64,000 nt of DNA from Bacillota bacterium. GTDB taxonomy: Bacteria; Bacillota; Clostridia; Clostridiales; Clostridiaceae. The stretch spans positions 15,908-79,907 of the forward strand of contig JAEXLD010000027.1 in assembly GCA_023445445.1 (NCBI GenBank), in the 5' to 3' direction. The position numbers and the translations under genes are program-made. Positions 8,488 through 16,955 of this stretch are shown in pieces (the first letter of the stretch is position 1; each line of letters begins with the position of its first letter). Under the pieces are notes generated by a model. That model was not told the DNA's origin. It saw only the letters and a list, made by a program, of their open reading frames with translations, and did no database searches.

Positions 8488-10125
8488 ATGAATAAAGAAA
8501 AAAGGACTTTTAATAATCCTATTCTTCCTGGATTTTATCCTGACCCTTCAATATGTAGAGTTAAGGATGACTACTACTTAATTACATCCTCTTTTGCATA
8601 TTTTCCTGGTATTCCAATATTTCATAGTAAAGATCTTGTTAATTGGGAACAAATTGGACACGTTCTAGATAGACCATCTCAACTTAAATTAGATGGAGTT
8701 GGCATTTCTGGTGGAATATATGCTCCTACAATTAGATATCATGACGGAGTATTCTATGTTATCACTACTAATATAGGTAATGGTGGTAATTTTATTGTTA
8801 CTGCTACTGATGCTAAAGGGCCTTGGTCAGAGCCCTATTGGATTAATGATGCCCCTGGAATTGACCCTTCCTTATTATTTGATGATGATGGAAAGGTTTA
8901 TTATACAGGTACAGCACAGGCTTCTGATGCTGTGGAGTTCCATGAAAGTGAGATATATTGCCAAGAATTAGATTTAAAAACTATGCAATTAGTTGGAGAA
9001 AGATTTGGACTTTGGAGAGGTGCATTAAAAAATGCTAAGTATCCTGAAGCCCCTCATCTATATAAAATAGATAATTATTACTACCTTATTATTGCAGAAG
9101 GTGGCACAGAACATTTTCATGCTGTAACTATTGCTAGAAGTAAAAATGTCTTTGGTCCCTATGAAGGTTATGAGGGAAATCCTATTTTAACTAATCGTCA
9201 TCTTGGGAAAAAACATCCTATTTCAAATCCTGGACATGCAGATTTAATTGAAACTCAAAATGGTGAATGGTGGATGGTGGCTCTTGCTTCTCGTCCTTAT
9301 GGTGGATATTATAAAAATCTTGGTAGAGAAACCTTTTTAATTCCTGTGGAATGGGAGGATGGCTGGCCTATTATTAGTCCTGGAACAGGGAAAGTGGAAA
9401 GTACTTATGTTAGGCCTAATTTGCCTTATTCTCCAGTAGATAATTTATCTCTTAGAGATGATTTTAATAATGATACTTTAAGTTTTATTTGGAATTCTAT
9501 TCGTACACCAAAGAATGAATTTTATAGTCTTAGTGAAAGACCTGGGTTTTTAAGATTAAAATTAAAAGCTAAAAGATTAGTAGATACATTAGATTATGAT
9601 ACTTCTAATACTTTGTATGATCTTAATGAATCCCCAAGCTTTATTGGAAGACGCCAACAACATATTAATTTTGAAGTAAATACTTTAATGGAATTCACTC
9701 CAGAAAAAGACTTTGAAACAGCTGGTCTTGCTTTAATCCAAAATAATAATTTTCAATATAGATTAGAATATTCAATTGTTAATTCTGAAAAAGTAATGAG
9801 ATTAATAAAATCTATTTCTGAAGGTTATGAAGATAAAAGTGGAAATTATAAAAGAAAAAATATAGAAAGTACTATGATAGAAAAGGCATTTCATTCAGAT
9901 AAGATTTACTTAAAAATAAATGCTAAGGGTCAAGATTATAGCTTCTATTATGGTGATTCCTCAGATAATATGAAGCTTTTAATTGATAATGTTGATGGGC
10001 GAATATTAAGTTCAGATATAGCTGGAGGTTTTGTAGGAGCCTATATAGGAATCTTTGCTAGTAGTAATGGACATACAACAAATAATATTGCCGATTTTGA
10101 TTGGTTTGATTATAAAGTACTTTAA
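8488..10125 (+). CDS. GH43 family glycoside hydrolase (beta-xylosidase / arabinofuranosidase type)
   Basis: A 545-residue cytoplasmic glycosidase without signal peptide. The five-bladed propeller domain (about 9-320) shows the family catalytic triad: general base Asp19 in FYPDPS, pKa-modulating Asp126 in GIDPS, and general acid Glu187 in PEAPH. The C-terminal 200 residues are the beta-sandwich typical of the XynB-like subfamily. That subfamily cleaves xylo-oligosaccharides or arabinose side chains from their non-reducing ends. AAGAGGTGAAAAT precedes the ATG. It is a lone plus-strand gene next to the oligosaccharide import region, so it probably takes part in the same hemicellulose metabolism. 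Xylosidase versus arabinofuranosidase cannot be decided here. Confidence 0.92.
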   Translation: MNKEKRTFNNPILPGFYPDPSICRVKDDYYLITSSFAYFPGIPIFHSKDLVNWEQIGHVLDRPSQLKLDGVGISGGIYAPTIRYHDGVFYVITTNIGNGGNFIVTATDAKGPWSEPYWINDAPGIDPSLLFDDDGKVYYTGTAQASDAVEFHESEIYCQELDLKTMQLVGERFGLWRGALKNAKYPEAPHLYKIDNYYYLIIAEGGTEHFHAVTIARSKNVFGPYEGYEGNPILTNRHLGKKHPISNPGHADLIETQNGEWWMVALASRPYGGYYKNLGRETFLIPVEWEDGWPIISPGTGKVESTYVRPNLPYSPVDNLSLRDDFNNDTLSFIWNSIRTPKNEFYSLSERPGFLRLKLKAKRLVDTLDYDTSNTLYDLNESPSFIGRRQQHINFEVNTLMEFTPEKDFETAGLALIQNNNFQYRLEYSIVNSEKVMRLIKSISEGYEDKSGNYKRKNIESTMIEKAFHSDKIYLKINAKGQDYSFYYGDSSDNMKLLIDNVDGRILSSDIAGGFVGAYIGIFASSNGHTTNNIADFDWFDYKVL

Positions 10126-10176
10126 TTGAGGCTTTGTTAGACAATAATGTTGATATATATCTAAAGTCTTAATTAA

Positions 10177-10284
10177 GGTGATATTCATAATGTGGATGGT
10201 ATAGTAGAAATAGAGAAAAGATTTTCTGATGAGCCTTTTAATGGGAATCATAAAGAGAGTGGTTTTAAAAAAGCTGATACCTAA
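10177..10284 (+). pseudogene. Possible protein-coding remnant
   Basis: An open frame of 35 codons with no start codon and a stop at 10282-10284. It encodes a protein-like stretch including VDGIVEIEKRFSDEP and ends FKKADT. Composition is coding-like, but upstream stops in the same frame leave no intact gene. A palindrome (10279-10312, ACCTAAA to TTTAGGT-like arms) follows. I do not recognise a parent family. It could be chance. Confidence 0.22.
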
Positions 10285-10388
10285 ATGAAAGAAAATATAA
10301 TTTCTTTTAGGTATTGCTTGATAAATATAAGTCTGTTAGCATTATATTTAAAAATTAAACTGAAGATTACAAGGGGGGGTATTGAATT

Positions 10389-10799
10389 ATGAATAAATTT
10401 ATAGAAATTCTAAGAGATTATGATAATGAAGATACTATAAAGGATTTTTTATTAGATAAAGAATTAGAATTTTATAATAACGACATGAAGGATATAATTA
10501 TTTCTTTGGATTTTTATGTTCCTAATTATAAAATATTAACATCATTACTTGAAATTCATGACAATGTAGACCCAACTGAAACTGAAATGTTTGCTAATGG
10601 AGCAATAACCAATGTTATAAATTTATATCATACTAACATAAGTTATTTGTATTTAGTTAGAAGAGAGCAATTTGGAATAAGAAACGAAGACGCTATAATA
10701 ACTGAATTAGTGTTTAGTAATAACACTAAAGAATTGATAAATAAATTGAAGATAGACCTCTGCAATAGAAATATTGTTAGGGAATCTAAACAGATTTGA
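10389..10799 (+). CDS. Hypothetical protein, 136 residues
   Basis: I do not recognise this family. It is a soluble, acidic, Asp/Asn-rich protein with no signal peptide or membrane segment. It begins MNKFIEILRDYDNEDTIKDF and looks mainly helical. The ATG is preceded by seven G residues (10373-10379) and TATT, the same G7-TATT arrangement as at the oxidoreductase. It stands alone between a short coding remnant and a shared bidirectional terminator. Nothing in the context points to a function. Confidence 0.7.
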   Translation: MNKFIEILRDYDNEDTIKDFLLDKELEFYNNDMKDIIISLDFYVPNYKILTSLLEIHDNVDPTETEMFANGAITNVINLYHTNISYLYLVRREQFGIRNEDAIITELVFSNNTKELINKLKIDLCNRNIVRESKQI

Positions 10800-10869
10800 G
10801 GTTCAAATTAGTGTAATCACATGCAAAATTACACAATAAATCAAACCATAATTACAAAATCAAAATTAC

Positions 10870-10905
10870 AAAAGTGGAGATAAGCTTATTCTTACCTCCA
10901 CTTTT
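10870..10905. terminator. Bidirectional terminator between convergent genes
   Basis: AAAAGTGGAG (10870-10879) pairs with CTCCACTTTT (10896-10905); TAAG/CTTA extends the stem. A/T runs on both sides serve the plus-strand gene ending at 10799 and the minus-strand gene ending at 10956. Confidence 0.85.
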
Positions 10906-10955
10906 ATTTAATTCGATATATAAGAATATTGTGTTTTATTTTATTATATAAACTT

Positions 10956-11771
10956 TCATATTTTTTTAGTTATATACAAAGAAAAGTTAAACAATGTGCC
11001 TACATAACCACCATGGTCATTTATTACTTCTTCAATTTCATCATTCATATTATAAATAATCTTATCATCTAAACCATCGAGTATGGAAGCAAATGCTGGT
11101 ACTGATTTCATAACTTTTAAATATTGCTTGGCATTATTCCTTGTTTCATGAGTATACTCTATTTTTTCTACTAATTTAAATAGACTTGATGATTCAATTT
11201 CAGTTTTCCTTTCATCATCTTTATGTACCCCATCATGTTCACGTCTTTGAGACTTTCCATTTTCTACAAAATAATGAGAAACATATTTATTAACTATACC
11301 ATCAATCTTTTTTTGTATTTCTTTTGTTGTAGGTAATTTATCATTACTTGGATTATACCAAAACAGAATAAGATAGCCATTATCCTTTAAAAGCTCATGA
11401 CATTTTTTATATTTAATATTTTTCTCTAACCAATGAAATGCCTGAGCAGAATAAATCATGTCATATTTTTGATTATTCTTGCAATCCCATTCCTCAAAAG
11501 AGGCTACATCTATTTTAACCTTTGGGTAGTTAGCACATTTATCATATAGTATTTCAGCCATATCTTCCCCAATTTCTATTGCATTAATGGTGAAACCCTT
11601 CTCTGCAAATAGTACTGTTGCCTTCCCTGTACCAGCACCAATTTCAAGTAGTCTATCATTTATTTTTAAACCTGTCTTATAGATTACATCTTCAATTAAC
11701 TTTTCTGGATATGAAGGCCTTATTTCATCATATATAGCTGCAAGACCCTTATAAGGTTCAATTATTTTCAT
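10956..11771 (-). CDS. Class I SAM-dependent methyltransferase
   Basis: A 271-residue soluble methyltransferase. Motif I is LLEIGAGTGKAT near residues 40-51, which binds S-adenosylmethionine. An acidic residue follows in INAIEIGEDM, and the later motif YDMIYSAQAFHWL is the QAFHW signature of the Methyltransf_11/25 type seen in yeast Crg1/trans-aconitate-like enzymes. The ATG at 11771 has AAAAGGAGA nine bases upstream; a longer frame upstream lacks a ribosome binding site. It stands alone between terminators. The acceptor molecule is unknown. Confidence 0.85.
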   Translation of the reverse strand: MKIIEPYKGLAAIYDEIRPSYPEKLIEDVIYKTGLKINDRLLEIGAGTGKATVLFAEKGFTINAIEIGEDMAEILYDKCANYPKVKIDVASFEEWDCKNNQKYDMIYSAQAFHWLEKNIKYKKCHELLKDNGYLILFWYNPSNDKLPTTKEIQKKIDGIVNKYVSHYFVENGKSQRREHDGVHKDDERKTEIESSSLFKLVEKIEYTHETRNNAKQYLKVMKSVPAFASILDGLDDKIIYNMNDEIEEVINDHGGYVGTLFNFSLYITKKI

Positions 11772-11898
11772 TATGATTCTCCTTTTAATATTGTTAAGCC
11801 ATATAATACAATTGTTCACTGCCCATTTAATATTATATTAGCATTAATTTTAAAAATATTCCATATAACCTTTTACACTAAAGATATTCTACATAAAA

Positions 11899-11952
11899 TA
11901 AGAGAAATCAACTATGTGATTGCATATATGAATTATAGTGTGATTTCTCTTA
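11899..11952 (-). terminator. Terminator after the solute-binding protein gene
   Basis: TAAGAGAAATCA (11899-11910) and TGATTTCTCTTA (11941-11952) form a perfect 12-bp stem with a 30-base AT-rich loop. TTTTA follows on the minus strand. It ends the importer operon about 120 bases past the last stop codon. A further short palindrome, CGTTGA-TCAACG (11998-12011), lies between them. Confidence 0.65.
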
Positions 11953-12073
11953 ATATTTTAACCTTTTTAGTAAGTTTTGCACCCAGAAAGGGAGCCCGTT
12001 GATCTCAACGACTTCTTTTTTAACTTTACATTTTTAATTATTTATTTTACATTTTCATTGTATAACAGCACTA

Positions 12074-13744
12074 TTATTTATTCCATAATTCTAATCTATC
12101 TTTAATTAATGCTGTCATTTGAGTATTTAATTTATCTATATCATAACTCTTTAATGTGTTAACTATTTCATCATAAGCCTTATCGAAATCTTCAGGTTTT
12201 CCTAATATAGCTTGAGTTATTGCTTGTTGAGTATAATCATCAGCTTTCTTTTGAATTATAGCTATATCACTATCACTTGGTATATTTAATTGCCACACTT
12301 GTCCATGATTAGATATACCTAGTTCTTCAGCTGATGGGAATAGCTCTGGCCAAGATTTTACACCATAAGCAGCTAATGTTTCTTTTTCAGCTTCTGTATA
12401 ATTTGCTATTTTATTTTCTAATGTATCTGGTGAATATGAGTCTCCATTTTCATCTAAGGCTCCAACACCTCTTTGTGGGAATGGATAAGCATATTTTCCT
12501 ACTCCTGTTTTCTTAGAGAAATCAGCATCTGTATTTCTTTGTTGTTGAATTTCTGGTAGGAATTCTCTCTTTCCTTCTTCATTAACTTTATAATGAACTC
12601 CTTCTACTCCCCAGTTTAATAAAACTTGTGCTTCATCTGAAGCTAACCAATCTAGGAATTCAAAGGCTCTTTCTGGATCTTTGTTGCTTGATGTAATTGC
12701 AACTCCCCAACCACCACTAAATCCATAATCTTTTAGGCTTGGTGCTTTATGCTTAGCTGGATCCATTACTACTGGAAGCTTAGCATATGTTAATTCATCT
12801 TTACCTTCTGCAATTAAACTTGTTACTGATGCTTGATAATCCCAATCTTCATCAGATAATCCAACTACTTTACCAGAAGCAATTTTAGCCTTATAAGTAT
12901 CTTCCTTTTGAGTGAAGGATTCTGGATCTAGTAGTCCTTGAGCATTCATGCCATTTAACCATCTAAAATATTCTCTTGCTTCATCAAGTAAGAACTTATA
13001 TTTTGCTTCTCCAGTTTTATCATCTACAACAAATTGTCCATCATCAGGATAACCTGCAGTAAGGGTAGCCTTATTACCTACAGTTAGTAACCATCTCCAG
13101 TCACTAGCCATTAATGATAAGCCTATTCTTTTTTCTCCTGATTCTGTTGTAGGACTCTTTGCTAAATAATCTTTTATAGCTTTTTCATAATCAGCTAAGC
13201 TATTTATTTTTGGATATCCAAGTTCTTTTAAAGCTTGGTGTTGAATTTGCATATTACCTGATGGTGCAAATACTTTATTTACAACTCCATAAGTACCTAC
13301 TGTATATATTGATGGATTTTCATTACTATATCTTAATCTATTTAATTGATCTCCATATAATGCCTTTAAATTAGTTCCTTTTTTTTCTATATAATCATTT
13401 AAATCAATTACAGCTCCTGCATCAATTAACTTAGATGTATCTCCTTTTGCATAAATTAAGTCTGGATATTCTCCTCCTGCTATCATAAGAGGTACTGCTT
13501 GTGTGTCTCCTGCTACTGGATGTTCAAATTTTAATGTAACACCTGTTAACTCTGTAATCTTCTTAGCTACATCATCTGTAAAGGCAATATCCTCTGTTAA
13601 ATCTGCTGAGAAAAAAGTGAATGTTATAGGTTCCTTACTTCCTCCAGTTGTAGTTGAGCCATTGTCCTTTTTACCACAACCAACAAAAACTGATGTGGTA
13701 ACTAAACCTGCCAATAATAAAGAAAATATTTTTTTCTTTTTCAT
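12074..13744 (-). CDS. Extracellular solute-binding lipoprotein of an oligosaccharide ABC importer (family 1, LplA-like)
   Basis: A 556-residue lipoprotein. The signal peptide MKKKKIFSLLLAGL leads to the lipobox SVFVGC, whose Cys is lipidated. The mature protein is a large Venus-flytrap domain of the LplA/YtcQ type (about 500 residues, longer than maltose-type binding proteins). Many surface aromatic residues suit sugar binding. The start is the ATG at 13744 with AGGAGGG nine bases before it; an upstream in-frame start falls inside a CCCCAGGGG repeat. It is the third gene after two permeases, separated from them by 296 bases of repeats. No ATPase is encoded here; LplBC-type importers use a shared MsmX-like ATPase. 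The ligand is inferred from nearby glycosidases to be a hemicellulose oligosaccharide. Confidence 0.92.
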   Translation of the reverse strand: MKKKKIFSLLLAGLVTTSVFVGCGKKDNGSTTTGGSKEPITFTFFSADLTEDIAFTDDVAKKITELTGVTLKFEHPVAGDTQAVPLMIAGGEYPDLIYAKGDTSKLIDAGAVIDLNDYIEKKGTNLKALYGDQLNRLRYSNENPSIYTVGTYGVVNKVFAPSGNMQIQHQALKELGYPKINSLADYEKAIKDYLAKSPTTESGEKRIGLSLMASDWRWLLTVGNKATLTAGYPDDGQFVVDDKTGEAKYKFLLDEAREYFRWLNGMNAQGLLDPESFTQKEDTYKAKIASGKVVGLSDEDWDYQASVTSLIAEGKDELTYAKLPVVMDPAKHKAPSLKDYGFSGGWGVAITSSNKDPERAFEFLDWLASDEAQVLLNWGVEGVHYKVNEEGKREFLPEIQQQRNTDADFSKKTGVGKYAYPFPQRGVGALDENGDSYSPDTLENKIANYTEAEKETLAAYGVKSWPELFPSAEELGISNHGQVWQLNIPSDSDIAIIQKKADDYTQQAITQAILGKPEDFDKAYDEIVNTLKSYDIDKLNTQMTALIKDRLELWNK

Positions 13745-13769
13745 ATTTACCCTCCTAAAATTTAATTTA

Positions 13770-13815
13770 CCCCAGGGGCCCATATTTTTAGTCCCCAGGG
13801 GACCATATTTTTACA
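13770..13815 (-). repeat. Tandem pair of CCCCWGGGG repeat units (23-bp period)
   Basis: Two direct copies, 13770-13792 and 13793-13815, each CCCCAGGGG followed by (c/a)CCATATTTTTA. On the minus strand the second reads TGTAAAAATATGG then TCCCCTGGGG, matching units elsewhere in the window. They lie between the permease and binding-protein genes of one operon. Confidence 0.8.
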
Positions 13816-13966
13816 ATTTATATAAACAAGGTTTCATCATATAACCCCATAGAAACCTTATGTTTACCATATTATTTCAATTATTAATTTACCTTATCAA
13901 AAAAACCTTTATACTGTCTACATATTTTCAAATCATAAGATACTTAATAAGCATCTTCCCTAGCTA

Positions 13967-14036
13967 TTCACTCTTCTCTATTCTCTATTCTCTATTCTCT
14001 ATTCACTCTTCTCTATTTACTCTGCCCTATTCAATT
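13967..14036. repeat. Tandem heptamer repeat (CTATTCT)n
   Basis: About nine seven-base units, mostly CTATTCT, with CTATTCA, CTCTTCT and CTATTTA variants. It is purine-rich on the minus strand and ends just before the stop codon of the permease gene. With the CCCCAGGGG pair it accounts for most of the 296-base gap between the permease and binding-protein genes. Confidence 0.75.
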
Positions 14037-14040
14037 TTAC

Positions 14041-14931
14041 TTAGCTCTTAACTGCTCCTAATGTCATTCCTGAAACAAAATACTTTTGTACAAATGGATA
14101 TACTAATAAAATTGGAATTGTTGCAACCATTGTTATTGCCATCTTTATTGATTCTGGATTTGACCTAGCTGTATTTTGTAAATTAGGATTATGAATATCT
14201 ACTGTTGCTGCTGCATTATCCATTATTTTCATAAGTTCATATTGCAGAGTTGTTAAGCTATCATTTGTTCTTGCATATATATAAGTATCAAACCAGCTAT
14301 TCCATTGACTAACAGCTATAAATAATGCAATAGTTGCTATAACTGGAAGGCATAGTGGGAATACTATTTTTGTAAATACAGTCCAATCATTAGCACCATC
14401 TATTGATGCTGATTCATATAATGCTTCTGGAAGTCCATCCATAAAGGATCTTATAACGATAACATTAAATGCAGAAATTAATCCTGGTAAAATATAAACT
14501 GCAAAGTTATTTACTAGTCCTAATTGTCTTACTACTAGGTATTCTGGTATTAACCCTCCACCAACATACATTGTTATTACAAATAGCATAGTTACTAATT
14601 TATTAAAAATAAAGTCTCTTCTGCTTAATGTGAAAGCTACCATTGTAGTTGCAATAACACCAGTTATTGTTCCAATTACAGTTCTTAACACTGAATTTAC
14701 AAAGGCTCTTGGCAATTTAGTGCTACCATTAAAAATTTCTTTATAATTTTGAAGTGTAAATTCTCTTGGCCAAATATGAATTCCGCCCTTTACTGTATCT
14801 GTTGCGTCATTTAAAGAAATTGCTAACACATTTAAGAATGGATATAAGGTAATAACTACAATAAATAACATTATAACGATTAATACTATATCAAAAGCTT
14901 CAGTTTCATTTTTCTTCTTTTTTAATTTCAT
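14041..14931 (-). CDS. Carbohydrate ABC transporter permease (LplC/YtcP-like)
   Basis: A 296-residue inner-membrane permease with six predicted membrane segments. It carries the binding-protein-dependent permease loop EALYESASIDGANDWTVF near residues 185-202, which contacts the ATPase. It ends FVSGMTLGAVKS, a C-terminus typical of LplC-type permeases. The start has AGGAGG upstream. It follows its partner permease by 27 bases and pairs with it to form the channel for imported oligosaccharides. Confidence 0.93.
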   Translation of the reverse strand: MKLKKKKNETEAFDIVLIVIMLFIVVITLYPFLNVLAISLNDATDTVKGGIHIWPREFTLQNYKEIFNGSTKLPRAFVNSVLRTVIGTITGVIATTMVAFTLSRRDFIFNKLVTMLFVITMYVGGGLIPEYLVVRQLGLVNNFAVYILPGLISAFNVIVIRSFMDGLPEALYESASIDGANDWTVFTKIVFPLCLPVIATIALFIAVSQWNSWFDTYIYARTNDSLTTLQYELMKIMDNAAATVDIHNPNLQNTARSNPESIKMAITMVATIPILLVYPFVQKYFVSGMTLGAVKS

Positions 14932-14958
14932 ACAAGTACCTCCTACATAGCATTACTA

Positions 14959-15933
14959 TTATTTTAGTAAGCCTCCCTCTCCATCATTAAATTTCTTTGA
15001 AATATTATTAGCTATAAATATAAGTACAATTCCTACAACTGATTTAAAGATACCAATTGCTGTACCAAAGGAATATCTAAACATTCCAATACCATAATCT
15101 AATGCATATTTATCAATTACTAAAGCCTTACTTGCTACTGTAGGATTGCTAAGTAAAATTTGCTTTTCAAATCCAATATTTAATAGATTTCCTATACTCA
15201 TTATTAATAAAACTAATATTGTACTCTTTATTAATGGTAAGGTAATACTATACATTCTTCTAAATCTTCCTGCTCCGTCAACTTTAGCTGCATCATAAAG
15301 TTCTGGATCTATTGCTGTCATTGCTGCTAAGTATATAATGGCATTCCACCCCATTTCCTTCCACACATCTGAAACTGTAACTATTCCCCAAAACATATTT
15401 TGATTTTGCAAAAATTTAATTGGCTCTGAAATTATATTTAAATTCATTAATATCTCATTTACTACTCCTGTTTGAGATAAAATATTTGTTACTAAAGCAG
15501 CTGCAACAACCCAAGATATAAAATGAGGTAAATATGAAATAGTTTGTACCATCTTTTTGAATCTTGTATATCTAAGTTCATTTAATAATAATGCAAACAA
15601 AATTGCAGATGTTGTTCCAAATACTAACCCTAAAATACTCATTCCTAAAGTGTTTTTTAAGGATTCATAAAATAATGGTTCATTAAATAAATCTATAAAA
15701 TGTTTAAATCCAACCCATTTTTGTTCAAAAAATGATAGCTGTGGCTTATAATTTTGAAAAGCCATGGTCCATCCAAATAGCGGTAAATATTTAAATATAA
15801 TAACCCAGATAACAAAAGGAAAGGACATAGCTATTAATATCCATTGTTTCTTTATATTTTTCCACGTTAATTTCTTCTTTTTAATATTAATTTCTTTTTC
15901 TGTTATTAAGTCTGCATTCTTCATCAGCTGCAT
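14959..15933 (-). CDS. Carbohydrate ABC transporter permease (LplB/YtcT-like)
   Basis: A 324-residue permease, first in the importer operon. An extended cytoplasmic N-terminus with a KKKK cluster precedes six membrane segments. FKYLPLFGWTMAFQNYKP near residues 47-64 is characteristic of the LplB group, and the coupling loop PELYDAAKVDGAGRFRRM is near residues 210-227. GGAGGGATAAAT precedes the ATG. Upstream lies a long perfect inverted repeat and then the DUF624 and two-component genes in the same orientation. That arrangement matches Lpl/Yes loci in which YesM/YesN controls the importer. Confidence 0.93.
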   Translation of the reverse strand: MQLMKNADLITEKEINIKKKKLTWKNIKKQWILIAMSFPFVIWVIIFKYLPLFGWTMAFQNYKPQLSFFEQKWVGFKHFIDLFNEPLFYESLKNTLGMSILGLVFGTTSAILFALLLNELRYTRFKKMVQTISYLPHFISWVVAAALVTNILSQTGVVNEILMNLNIISEPIKFLQNQNMFWGIVTVSDVWKEMGWNAIIYLAAMTAIDPELYDAAKVDGAGRFRRMYSITLPLIKSTILVLLIMSIGNLLNIGFEKQILLSNPTVASKALVIDKYALDYGIGMFRYSFGTAIGIFKSVVGIVLIFIANNISKKFNDGEGGLLK

Positions 15934-16052
15934 ATTTATCCCTCCATTTTCTTAACCTTTACTTCAACTGTTAATAAAATAATAATATTTTCTATGGACT
16001 CTTCATACCTATAAAAATGTATATGTTTTCATATAAAAATTAGAGAAAAATA

Positions 16053-16122
16053 AATTGAACATATGTAAGCTTGCTTATTCCGTCGTACCTTCAAGTCATG
16101 GCAAGCTTACATATGTTCAATT
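16053..16122. repeat. Perfect 22-bp inverted repeat with 26-base loop
   Basis: The left arm is 16053-16074 and the right arm 16101-16122; they are exact reverse complements over 22 bp, including the centre GTAAGCTTGC. The loop (16075-16100) is less AT-rich than its surroundings. On the minus strand a T-rich stretch follows (TTTATTTTTCTC), so it may be a second terminator after the DUF624 gene or a leader structure upstream of the permease operon. Perfect pairing this long is unusual for a plain terminator. Confidence 0.75.
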
Positions 16123-16149
16123 ACAAGGCAAAAATGAAATGATTTAATG

Positions 16150-16173
16150 AAAAAACTCCCAAAGGAGTTTTTA
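16150..16173 (-). terminator. AAAAACTCC/GGAGTTTTT terminator after the DUF624 gene
   Basis: AAAAACTCC pairs with GGAGTTTTT around a short loop, with a T-run on the minus strand. It lies 20 bases after the stop at 16193. The same hairpin core recurs at about 2131, 3284, 49652 and 50926. Confidence 0.75.
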
Positions 16174-16192
16174 CAATAATTTTTTCATTCTT

Positions 16193-16942
16193 TCATTCTT
16201 TCATTTCTTCATTATCTATTTCTATCTCTTCTGTTTCTATTTTTTTATTTTCTGTTAGATATTTATATTTCTCTTTTAAGTATTCTTCTGCTTCTATTAG
16301 TATTTTTTTTTCTAAAAATAATATTAAATAAGCTAAGGCTATTGGTCCAAATAATACTCCAATTAAGGCTATTTTTAAGAATTTTATTGCAAATAAAGCT
16401 ATTATTGTTACTGATAAAACAGTAAGTGGTATATAAAATTTCTTAAGAGTTAGCTTAATTGAAAGCTTAAATACATCCATGGTTTTAGCACTTATTCTAG
16501 CTATAATAGGAAAGACGTATATACTTATTGCTAGTGTAAATATAGCTATTCCTATAAAAATATATGAAACTATATTAATTCCAACCTTGAAAAAATATTC
16601 TATATCTAAGTAACTCATTAAAAGTATTATACTAATTATGGTACTAGCAAAAATCCCTTGTAAAAAGTTTAATTTATAAAAATATAAAAAATCCTTATGG
16701 AACTCTGTTTCTTTACCTTTAATCAATCTGCCTAAAACTGAAAACACAGTGGAAATAGCTGGTCCAATTAATATTCCTAAAAATGATAATATGTAAATTG
16801 AAAGATTGCTACCAGCTAAAATGAAATAAAGTATAAATGGAGATATTGCTAGTAAAAAATATATATTAGTCATAAATATATATATAAGCTTCTTAGTTAA
16901 ATAATATGTTCTATTGCTTTTTATACCTGAATTGTTACCCAT
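16193..16942 (-). CDS. DUF624 membrane protein (YesL-like)
   Basis: A 249-residue integral membrane protein with five or six hydrophobic segments and an acidic C-terminal tail rich in EEIEI. Size, topology and position beside a YesM/YesN two-component pair and an LplBC importer identify the DUF624/YesL family. The role of that family in sugar uptake or its control has not been established. A GGGGG-containing ribosome binding site precedes the ATG. It follows the response-regulator gene by 13 bases, so the three form one operon. Confidence 0.8.
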   Translation of the reverse strand: MGNNSGIKSNRTYYLTKKLIYIFMTNIYFLLAISPFILYFILAGSNLSIYILSFLGILIGPAISTVFSVLGRLIKGKETEFHKDFLYFYKLNFLQGIFASTIISIILLMSYLDIEYFFKVGINIVSYIFIGIAIFTLAISIYVFPIIARISAKTMDVFKLSIKLTLKKFYIPLTVLSVTIIALFAIKFLKIALIGVLFGPIALAYLILFLEKKILIEAEEYLKEKYKYLTENKKIETEEIEIDNEEMKE

Positions 16943-16955
16943 ATAAATAATCCCC

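Noticed and set aside
10012..10251. Minus-strand ORF after the GH43 gene
   Set aside because: It overlaps the GH43 3' end in antisense, with no ribosome binding site or recognisable protein features.
13503..13844. Plus-strand ORF across the binding-protein gene start
   Set aside because: It overlaps a well-supported lipoprotein gene on the other strand and runs through repeat sequence.
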